Assembly: GCA_050944055.1 (NCBI GenBank)
Contig: JBMNQI010000094.1
Location: 1-5,405, forward strand
DNA length: 5,405 nucleotides
DNA from: JBMNQI01 sp050944055
GTDB lineage: Bacteria; Bacillota; Clostridia; Oscillospirales; Oscillospiraceae
Direction: 5' to 3'
The position numbers were made by a program, and so were the translations under genes. A model generated the notes under the pieces. That model was not told the origin of the DNA and made no database searches. It saw nothing but the letters and a program-made list of their open reading frames with translations. Position 1 is the first letter of the stretch. Each line of letters opens with the position of its first letter. Of this stretch, positions 1 to 5,405 are shown in pieces.

Positions 1-1703
1 AGCACATGTTCGCCCAGGTGGCGGAAGCCGTGCATTATTACGGCGCCAAGGCCAGCTATCTCGTTTTGCCGAATATGAATATAGTCAGGAACTATGACGC
101 CAGCGACGGAGTTGTTTCCGAATTCGTGGCCGGCGACGGCAGCAAGCCGGAAACAGGCAAGGCGGCTCCGAAGGAACTGCTGCTCGAGATGGTTGAAAAC
201 TATGCGCAGGAGGCTAAGCTGGCTCAGAGCCTGGGCTTTGACATGTGCTTTATGCACATGGCCTACCGTTTCATGTTCCCCGGCCGCTTCCTTTCTCCTA
301 TCTCCAACCGGCGCACTGACGAGTTCGGCGGCAGCATGGAAAACCGCGCCCGCTTCCCTCTTATGATCTGCCAGCGCATAAAAGAGGTATGCGGCAAGGA
401 CTTCCTCGTGGAAATCAGCGTCTCCGGCCGCGAGGACGACGCCTTCCCCGGCGGGAACACAGTCGAAGACATAATCGAGCTTGCGCGCCTCGCGCAGGGC
501 AAGGTGGACATACTCCAGATACGCGGCCACAGCATTGACCCCAGCCAGCCTACATATCTCGACCCCAGGGAGATCCCGAACCTCGACTCCGCCGCCGCTA
601 TAAGCAGAGGCATTAAGGATCGGGGAATCAATATGCTTGTCAATATCGTGGGAGGCTGCCAGGACCTAGACTTATGCAACCGGGTAATAGAAGAAGGAAA
701 GGCCGACCTTATAGGCGCCGCCAGGAGCTTCATAGCCGACCCGAAATGGGGCGTCAAGGCATACGAGGGCCGCGGAGAGGACGTCGTACCCTGCCTGAGG
801 TGCAACAAATGCCACGTGCCCGGCCCCGAGAAATGGTTCACAGTCTGCTCCGTCAACCCCGAGTGGGGCCTCGAGCACAAGATCGAGCGCATGGTCACCT
901 TGCCCGCGGGCAAAAAGAAAATCGCCGTGGTGGGCGGCGGCCCCGCCGGGATGGAGGCCGCCCTGATCTCGGCAAAACGCGGATACGACGTCAGTTTATA
1001 TGAAAAGGATTCCCGTCTCGGAGGCCTTCTTAACGCGATGGACGGAATCGGCATCAAATGGACGGTAACACGGTTCCGCGACTATATGGTAAACCAGGTC
1101 AAAAAAGCCGGTATAAGGCTGTTTTTAAACACGGAGGCGACACCGGAGCTGCTTAAAACTGAAAATTACGACAATGTCATAGTCGCCATCGGCTCCTCGC
1201 CCGGCATCCCGCCGATTCCCGGCGCTAATCTGCCCCATGTCTTACCCGCTGTGGACGTTGTCAGCCGCCAGGAAACCATGTCTAAGGACGTCGCCATCAT
1301 AGGAGGCGGCGAAATCGGAGTCGAGATGGGCATACATCTTGCCCGCAGGGGCCACAAAGTCACCGTACTTGAGATGCTTGATATGCTCGCCCCCGAATGC
1401 GTGCCCGTCCACTTCAGGAGCGTTTTCGAAAAAACCTGGGAAGAGCAGGAGGGCTTTAATTACATACTTAAGGCCCGCTGCACCGAAATAACGCCCGAGG
1501 GCGTAAAATACGTTAAAAATGGAAAAGAGGAATTCCTGCCAGCGGGCAGCGTCGTGATTGCGGCGGGCATGAAGCCAAAGCTCGACGAGGCGATGAGCTT
1601 TTTAGACGGCAGCTGCAGAGCCTTCATGATAGGCGACTGCGACAAGGTCGGCAGCATACAGACGGCAATGCGCGCGGCTTATTCCATCTGCAGCAATCTG
1701 TAA
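1..1703 (+). CDS. Old Yellow Enzyme-type NADH:flavin/4Fe-4S oxidoreductase (2,4-dienoyl-CoA reductase / TMADH-like), 5' partial
   Basis: The frame is open to the left edge, so the ATG at 6 is internal and roughly 85-100 N-terminal residues are missing compared with 640-730-residue relatives. Numbering from that Met: residues 1-255 are the rest of an FMN-binding TIM barrel, with NRRTDEFGGSMENRARF (101-117) and the phosphate-site stretch GAARSFIADPKW (237-248). A 4Fe-4S cluster set follows at C263, C266, C269 and C281. Next comes an FAD-type Rossmann motif (VVGGGPAG, 308-315), a second nucleotide-binding motif (IIGGGEIG, 431-438) and the closing GD at 543-544. In this family electrons pass from NAD(P)H through FAD and the iron-sulfur cluster to FMN, which reduces an unsaturated substrate; in trimethylamine dehydrogenase the flow runs from a C-N bond outwards. 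The pocket is unusual: the usual HGAHGYL-like stretch reads HMAYRFM (84-90). The family is certain and the substrate unknown. Gene 2 follows after 57 bp on the same strand. Confidence 0.93.
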   Translation, partial: HMFAQVAEAVHYYGAKASYLVLPNMNIVRNYDASDGVVSEFVAGDGSKPETGKAAPKELLLEMVENYAQEAKLAQSLGFDMCFMHMAYRFMFPGRFLSPISNRRTDEFGGSMENRARFPLMICQRIKEVCGKDFLVEISVSGREDDAFPGGNTVEDIIELARLAQGKVDILQIRGHSIDPSQPTYLDPREIPNLDSAAAISRGIKDRGINMLVNIVGGCQDLDLCNRVIEEGKADLIGAARSFIADPKWGVKAYEGRGEDVVPCLRCNKCHVPGPEKWFTVCSVNPEWGLEHKIERMVTLPAGKKKIAVVGGGPAGMEAALISAKRGYDVSLYEKDSRLGGLLNAMDGIGIKWTVTRFRDYMVNQVKKAGIRLFLNTEATPELLKTENYDNVIVAIGSSPGIPPIPGANLPHVLPAVDVVSRQETMSKDVAIIGGGEIGVEMGIHLARRGHKVTVLEMLDMLAPECVPVHFRSVFEKTWEEQEGFNYILKARCTEITPEGVKYVKNGKEEFLPAGSVVIAAGMKPKLDEAMSFLDGSCRAFMIGDCDKVGSIQTAMRAAYSICSNL

Positions 1704-1760
1704 ACCCAATAAACGCAAAATCTGAGACCTCAGGAAAACAAATTTTAAGGAGTTGTTTAC
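1704..1760 (+). promoter_or_regulatory. Short spacer with small inverted repeat and Shine-Dalgarno of the lipoprotein gene
   Basis: This 57-bp gap lies between the flavoenzyme stop and the lipoprotein ATG. It holds a small inverted repeat, CTGA (1722-1725) and TCAG (1730-1733), around a 4-base loop. There is no T-tract directly after it, so it is not a convincing terminator. AAGGAG at 1747-1752 sits 8 bases before the ATG at 1761 and is a strong ribosome binding site that fixes the start. I see no convincing -35/-10 pair, so read-through from the upstream gene is the simplest reading. Confidence 0.6.
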
Positions 1761-2819
1761 ATGAAAAAGATATTTGCGATTATTACGGCAGCAGCCATCG
1801 TCTTCTCACTCGCTGCTATAGCCGGATGCAGCAGCTCGAAGGAAACTGCCGGCCAGACCCAGGAACCCGCGTCTGTTCCGGCTGAGCGGACACAGGAACC
1901 CGCAGCCCCGGCTGAAGCTCAGGAAACAGAAAGCAAGCAAATAGGCCTGACTTTCAACATGCTTTCCGACTCGTTCTGCAAAGCTATCGCGGACGGAGTC
2001 ACGAAAAGATATGCCGAGGTCGGTTATGAAGTCATTCAGGCCGACGCGAATAACAACGCCGACACAATGATAACCCAGATTGAGAACTTCACCACGATGG
2101 GCGTCGTGCAGATAATCGCTATGCCGATGAACAGCGACAGCCTCAGGGACGTATGCGAAAGAACCATGGAAAAAGGCATTCAGATTGTATTCATCGGCGT
2201 CGTGCCTGAAACCTACGAGATTTCGGGCGCCATCAACACAGACCACAAGGCCGTGGGGACGGAAGTCGGAAAGCTCGCAATTTCCTGGCTCGACCAGGCT
2301 TACCCGGACGCTGAAGAGGGAAGCGTCCACACCGCCTGCTTCATGGCAATGGATATTTCCGACACAAAGAAAGGCAGCGAGGCTATGCGCGACACCATAG
2401 CGTCCGACCCGAGGGTCGAGGTTACTTATACAAGCGAAGGGCTGGCGACAATAGACGATGCGGCCAACGCAACGCAAAACGCGTTCACGGTCGATAAGGA
2501 CATAAGGCTCTTCCTCTGTTATACAGCCGATATGGCAATCGGCGCGAACAATATAGTTATATCCCAGCCGGACGCCGACCTTTCCAAATACGCCGTTTTC
2601 TGCTCCAATATGTCCGAAACGGCCAAGCAGCTCATAGAACAGTCCAAGACGAACGACGGCAGCGTGCTGCGCGGTTTGATAGGATACGGCAGCGGGGCCC
2701 CGGACGAGATACTGTTCAAGTGCAGCTACGACTGCCTTACCGGCGCCGCCGAGCTCCCCAACTACTGCTGGGACGCCATATTCTCTATTAACGCTGTCGG
2801 TTACGAGGTCAGGCAGTAG
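1761..2819 (+). CDS. Lipoprotein solute-binding protein, periplasmic sugar-binding (type I) fold
   Basis: This 352-residue protein is predicted to be exported, lipid-anchored and to capture a small solute for an ABC transporter. Residues 1-22 are a lipoprotein signal peptide: KK, a hydrophobic core, then the lipobox AIAG-C23. Residues 27-58 form a Pro/Ala/Glu/Gln-rich linker containing two 11-residue repeats that begin TQEPA. The binding domain runs from about residue 60 (KQIGLTFNML) to the end. It shows the family pattern of a first strand, a helix, then a TQIENFTTMGVVQIIAMPMNSD-like segment (one effector-binding half), an INTDHKAVGTEVG segment at the hinge, and the KDIRLFLCYTADMAIGA segment of the second half. 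Length fits the family (about 320-360). The start is set by AAGGAG 8 bases upstream. No permease or ATPase gene is adjacent in the window: the next gene is an amidohydrolase 126 bp downstream. The ligand is unknown; this fold binds sugars, autoinducers, nucleosides and other small polar molecules, so 'sugar' should not be assumed. Confidence 0.9.
   Translation: MKKIFAIITAAAIVFSLAAIAGCSSSKETAGQTQEPASVPAERTQEPAAPAEAQETESKQIGLTFNMLSDSFCKAIADGVTKRYAEVGYEVIQADANNNADTMITQIENFTTMGVVQIIAMPMNSDSLRDVCERTMEKGIQIVFIGVVPETYEISGAINTDHKAVGTEVGKLAISWLDQAYPDAEEGSVHTACFMAMDISDTKKGSEAMRDTIASDPRVEVTYTSEGLATIDDAANATQNAFTVDKDIRLFLCYTADMAIGANNIVISQPDADLSKYAVFCSNMSETAKQLIEQSKTNDGSVLRGLIGYGSGAPDEILFKCSYDCLTGAAELPNYCWDAIFSINAVGYEVRQ
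1857..1922 (+). repeat. Imperfect tandem repeat encoding the lipoprotein linker (two 33-base units)
   Basis: Two units of 11 codons (1857-1889 and 1890-1922) encode TQEPASVPAER and TQEPAAPAEAQ, residues 33-54 of the lipoprotein. The core CAGGAACCCGC occurs exactly at 1860-1870 and at 1893-1903, and CCGGCTGA recurs at 1878-1885 and 1908-1915, shifted by one codon. This looks like an in-frame duplication of spacer sequence between the lipid anchor and the binding domain. It probably only affects tether length. Confidence 0.75.
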
Positions 2820-2945
2820 GCCAGCGGTCAATCTAATTAAGCTTATTTCACGTAAAAGACCTTGTTCAAGCTGCCGAAAGGCATTCTTAACAAGCTCAGT
2901 CTACTCTGACATGCGTACCTCTTATGCTGTACTGGAGGCGGTATA
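2820..2945 (+). other. Intergenic spacer with an imperfect hairpin; no clear promoter or terminator
   Basis: The largest gap in the window (126 bp) separates the lipoprotein and amidohydrolase genes. An imperfect hairpin can be drawn at 2861-2894: CTTGTT (2861-2866) pairs with AACAAG (2889-2894), then a 5x5 internal loop, then TGCC (2872-2875) with GGCA (2880-2883) closing a GAAA tetraloop. A second weak stem, TCAG (2896-2899) with CTGA (2906-2909), follows. Neither is followed by a run of T, so an intrinsic terminator is not supported. TATGCT at 2923-2928 resembles a -10 box but lacks a partner -35 at the right distance. A transcript-processing or attenuation role is possible but unproven. 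Confidence 0.4.
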
Positions 2946-2948
2946 TTG
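2934..2948 (+). promoter_or_regulatory. Ribosome binding site that decides a TTG start
   Basis: GGAGG at 2934-2938 lies 7 bases before TTG at 2946-2948. The two nearby upstream ATGs (2911 and 2924) are out of frame with the amidohydrolase, so TTG is the best-supported start codon. Confidence 0.8.
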
Positions 2949-4097
2949 ACAACTCTGTTAAAAGGAGCGCACCTTCTTGACGCGAAGCTTGACTATCTTG
3001 AGGCCGACGTGCTTGTCAGCGACGAATTTATCGAGGCTGTTGGAAAGTTTCACTCCGCCGACAGGATAATTGACCTTTCCGGCTGCACGCTGATGCCCGG
3101 CTTCATCGACGCGCATGCGCACGTAACCAGCGGCGGGCCGTACGACGGCGAAAACCTCTTGGCCTGGGCATATAACGGCGTGACTACCGTCCGCGACCTG
3201 GGCCTGCTTTCCGAGACGGACGGCGCCGTCTACGTCAAATGGCTAAGAAACAACGATCCGGAGAGGGCGAGAGTCATCACCGCGGGTAAGTATATAGACG
3301 TGCCCGGCGGCTACGGCTGCGGGCCCGACCCGGATATGATGGTCGGCATAATCGCCCACAGCCCGGAGGAAGCCGCGGACGCGGTTACGGCACAGTTTAA
3401 TTACGGCGTCGATACGATAAAAATCGGCATCGGCGACGACAACGGCCCCAGCGGCCCCGTAAATAAAATGCCCCCGGAGATGATAAAAGCCATAGCCGAC
3501 AGGTGCCACAGACACGGCATGAAGCTCACGGCGCACGTCATGGAGGCCGAAACGCTCAAAATGCTTGTCGCCCTCGGTATAGACGACGCGGCGCACACGC
3601 CTGCAGATAAGCCTATTGCGCCCGAAGTACTGAAATACATGGCCGAAAACAAGATTACAATGATAACCACCATAGGCGACCCCGATAAAAAACCGCCCGC
3701 GGGCGCGCCGCGGGAATTTGCCGAGATGATGGAAAAAATGGGGCCGATACGCAGGAGGGTGATTTTGGAAAATCTCATGGCTTTCCGGAACGCCGGAGGC
3801 ACAATAGCTATAGGCACGGACCTGATACACAGTGAAGATTATCGGGCGGACGCGTCTATACCGGTTGCGGAGATGCGCCAGATGGCCGAAGCGGGCTTCA
3901 CGTTTAGAGAGATTATAGCCTGCGCCACGCTTAACGCGGCGAAAGTGTGCGGTACCGACGCCGAGGAGGGCAGCATTGAGCCCGGGAAAAGGGCGAATTT
4001 CGCGGCCTTCAGGGGAAGCATTGACGACAGGTTCACGGCGTTTAAAAACCCGGTATTCGTCATGAACCGCGGCATAGTTATCAGAAATCAATTATAG
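2946..4097 (+). CDS. Metal-dependent amidohydrolase (imidazolonepropionase / Xaa-Pro dipeptidase-like group)
   Basis: This cytoplasmic hydrolase has 383 residues, slightly short of the 400-430 usual in the group. It shows a complete set of amidohydrolase metal ligands: H57 and H59 in FIDAHAHV, K159 in VDTIKI (the position of the carboxylated lysine in dipeptidase-type members), H197 in LTAHVME, H217 in DDAAHTP, and catalytic D292 in IGTDL. Residues 1-50 and about 340-383 form the small beta-sandwich that flanks the barrel, with the typical EEGSIEPGKRANF ending. The family hydrolyses C-N bonds in cyclic amides, dipeptides, aryl amides or related compounds; the substrate here cannot be told. 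The start is TTG, supported by GGAGG 7 bases upstream. There is no signal peptide. The next gene starts 17 bp downstream, so these two are very likely co-transcribed and may act on the same compound. A binuclear zinc (or other divalent metal) centre is expected from the ligands. Confidence 0.92.
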   Translation: MTTLLKGAHLLDAKLDYLEADVLVSDEFIEAVGKFHSADRIIDLSGCTLMPGFIDAHAHVTSGGPYDGENLLAWAYNGVTTVRDLGLLSETDGAVYVKWLRNNDPERARVITAGKYIDVPGGYGCGPDPDMMVGIIAHSPEEAADAVTAQFNYGVDTIKIGIGDDNGPSGPVNKMPPEMIKAIADRCHRHGMKLTAHVMEAETLKMLVALGIDDAAHTPADKPIAPEVLKYMAENKITMITTIGDPDKKPPAGAPREFAEMMEKMGPIRRRVILENLMAFRNAGGTIAIGTDLIHSEDYRADASIPVAEMRQMAEAGFTFREIIACATLNAAKVCGTDAEEGSIEPGKRANFAAFRGSIDDRFTAFKNPVFVMNRGIVIRNQL

Positions 4098-4103
4098 AAC
4101 GTT

Positions 4104-4117
4104 AGGAGCTGCATATG
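4104..4117 (+). promoter_or_regulatory. Ribosome binding site and start of the UGSC-like gene
   Basis: AGGAG at 4104-4108 lies 6 bases before ATG at 4115-4117 and within the 17-bp gap after the amidohydrolase stop. This supports the ATG at 4115 over later Met codons and points to joint transcription with the upstream gene. Confidence 0.85.
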
Positions 4118-5405
4118 GAATATACGGTACTGTCCCCCTGGGCAAAAAGCAATCACCTGGAGAAATTTCCGATAAGCCCGAGGCTTGAAAGCCTCAAGGG
4201 CAAGACCATCGGGCTTTACGCCTCCTTCAAGGAATATCACCCGTTTTTCATGCGCGAGCTGGAGCGCCAGCTCGGCGAGCGCCTCCCGGACACGATTTTT
4301 TCACATTATACATACATTGTCGACACATGCGAGATTGCAAACGACAAAGAAAACCTGCCCTCGTTTAAAAAATGGCTCGACAGCGTCGACGCCGTGGTGG
4401 GCGTGGGGGCGGACATGGGTTCATGCGCGCTCTATATGGGATATAACTTCGCCTATATAGAGAGCCAGGGCGTACCCGCTGTCCTGCTCTCCAAGCATCA
4501 GTACCTCTCCTCCGCGTCGAAGGGCGCGGCGGCCCGCTCCTATCCGGGGCTCAGAATCGTCACGTACGACGGCCCGGGCTTTGTACCGAACGGAGTGGAC
4601 TGCAATGAGTGGACGGTTTCGACATATCGGGGCACGATAGCCAATATGCTCGACAAAATCATAGACGCGCTGACAAAGCCTCTGACGGAGGAGGAAAAGA
4701 ACCCGAAGCCCCCAAAAGACTGGTCCGATTTTAAGTTCACGGGAACACTGGATGAGATTAACAGCTTCTTTTACGAGCGAGGCTGGACCAACGGATCGCC
4801 TATCGTGCCCCCGACCGAGGAGGCCGTCGAAGAAATGCTCAGGGGCACCGACCTGCCGGGGGATTATGTAGTCGCCGAGCTGCCTCCGATGATGGGTCGT
4901 GCCACCGTTGAAAAGATCGCTGTTAACGGAATAATGGCCGGCTGTTTGCCCACCTATATGCCGCTGCTGATTGCCGCAGTTGAAGGCATGGCGGACGATA
5001 TAATCAAGCTCGAAGGATGGACCTGCTCCAACGCCGGCTGGGCTCCGACGGTCGTTATAAGCGGGCCGATTAGAAAAGACATCGGCATCAACACGGGGCG
5101 AAACCTCCTGTCTCCATACACGCGCCCGAGCGCCTGCATAGCAAAGGCCATTGCCTATATGATAATGAACATAAGCGGCGTCCGCTCCCAGACGGAGGAT
5201 ATGAGCGGCCCCGGCAGCGACTGCAGGTTCGGCATATGCATAGCCGAAAACGAGGAGGAGTCGCCCTGGGAACCGCTCCAGACTGATTTCGGCTTTGGTA
5301 AGGAGGACTCCTGCGTAACCCTGTTCTGGCCCAGCGAGCACACCCAGCTTCAGACCGTAAGCGTCAGCGCGACGCTGGGCAGCTGCTGCAAGCTGTGGCA
5401 CGGGG
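4115..5405 (+). CDS. UGSC-family-like two-domain protein with Met in the Sec/Cys position, 3' partial
   Basis: The frame is open from the ATG at 4115 to the right edge (430 codons, no stop), so the C-terminus is missing. Residues 1 to about 185 resemble the UGSC (seleno)protein family: KGKTIGLYASFK (28-39), a helix region, then VDAVVGVGADMGSCALYMG (91-109), followed by ESQGVPAVLL (116-125). In that family the motif is selenocysteine (or Cys)-G-S-C; here it is M101-G102-S103-C104, encoded by ATG at 4415, not TGA. After a charged, Pro-rich linker (about 186-207), residues 208-430 match a second conserved domain that I recall from UGSC-associated proteins: ERGWTNGSPIVPPT (221-234), GRATVEKIAVNGIMAGCLP (261-279), INTGRN (325-330) and CIAENEEESPW (375-385). 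Its biochemical function is unknown to me. It is rich in cysteine (C277, C304, C341, C370, C375, C400, C424, C425). No signal peptide or membrane segment is seen. Family recognition is from memory of motif patterns; fold and activity are not established. Confidence 0.8.
   Translation, partial: MEYTVLSPWAKSNHLEKFPISPRLESLKGKTIGLYASFKEYHPFFMRELERQLGERLPDTIFSHYTYIVDTCEIANDKENLPSFKKWLDSVDAVVGVGADMGSCALYMGYNFAYIESQGVPAVLLSKHQYLSSASKGAAARSYPGLRIVTYDGPGFVPNGVDCNEWTVSTYRGTIANMLDKIIDALTKPLTEEEKNPKPPKDWSDFKFTGTLDEINSFFYERGWTNGSPIVPPTEEAVEEMLRGTDLPGDYVVAELPPMMGRATVEKIAVNGIMAGCLPTYMPLLIAAVEGMADDIIKLEGWTCSNAGWAPTVVISGPIRKDIGINTGRNLLSPYTRPSACIAKAIAYMIMNISGVRSQTEDMSGPGSDCRFGICIAENEEESPWEPLQTDFGFGKEDSCVTLFWPSEHTQLQTVSVSATLGSCCKLWHG

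Noticed and set aside
263..1057. 264-codon open frame on the - strand inside the flavoenzyme gene
   Set aside because: It lies across conserved barrel, iron-sulfur and FAD motifs of the + strand gene and shows no motif of its own.
1722..1733. Inverted repeat CTGA/TCAG as a terminator after the flavoenzyme gene
   Set aside because: The stem is only 4-5 bp and is followed by GAAAACAAA, not a T-run, so termination is not supported.
1806..2831. 341-codon open frame on the - strand opposite the lipoprotein gene
   Set aside because: It overlaps almost all of a clear solute-binding protein gene; the product is low-complexity in pattern with no family motif, and the frame is explained by the codon bias of the sense gene.
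2923..2928. TATGCT as a -10 promoter box before the amidohydrolase
   Set aside because: No -35-like hexamer lies 16-18 bases upstream, and the box would sit almost on top of the ribosome binding site.
3243..4091. 282-codon open frame on the - strand opposite the amidohydrolase
   Set aside because: The sense strand encodes a full amidohydrolase with all metal ligands; the antisense product is Arg/His/Tyr-rich with no recognisable motif.
4415..4417. Possible selenocysteine codon in the UGSC-like motif
   Set aside because: The codon is ATG, not TGA, and there is no in-frame TGA anywhere between 4115 and the right edge, so this is not a selenoprotein in the visible part.

Overview
The window is one side of a metabolic gene cluster with four genes, all on the + strand and closely packed. 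The first is cut by the left edge and the last by the right edge. Base composition is moderately GC-rich. Ile ATA and Arg AGG codons are common in all four genes, and the three visible starts have strong Shine-Dalgarno sites (AAGGAG, GGAGG, AGGAG). Together with an oxygen-sensitive type of flavin/iron-sulfur enzyme, this suggests a strict anaerobe such as a Clostridia-type Firmicute or a member of Synergistota. That assignment is an inference from style; no rRNA or marker gene is present.

Layout: (1) 1-1703, the C-terminal roughly 85% of an Old Yellow Enzyme-type flavin/4Fe-4S reductase of the 2,4-dienoyl-CoA reductase / trimethylamine dehydrogenase architecture, with a divergent substrate pocket. 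(2) 1761-2819, a lipoprotein solute-binding protein of the periplasmic sugar-binding (type I) fold, with no permease or ATPase gene beside it in the window. (3) 2820-2945, a 126-bp spacer with an imperfect hairpin but no convincing terminator. (4) 2946-4097, a metal-dependent amidohydrolase of the imidazolonepropionase / Xaa-Pro dipeptidase-like group, starting at TTG. (5) 4115 to the right edge, a two-domain protein: an N-terminal domain like the UGSC (seleno)protein family, followed by a large uncharacterised domain with an ERGWTNGSPIVPPT-type signature. This fifth element is the most unusual part of the window. The position normally occupied by selenocysteine or cysteine in the U-G-S-C motif is methionine (M101-G-S-C104), and the antisense strand carries a long spurious frame across the same region.

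Working together (inference): the set looks like an uptake-and-breakdown module for a small organic compound. The lipoprotein would capture the compound, the amidohydrolase would open a C-N or related bond, the flavoenzyme would reduce an unsaturated bond or oxidise a C-N bond, and the UGSC-like protein would do an unknown, perhaps thiol-based, step. The substrate cannot be read from the sequence. No RNA gene, mobile element, CRISPR array or attachment site was seen.
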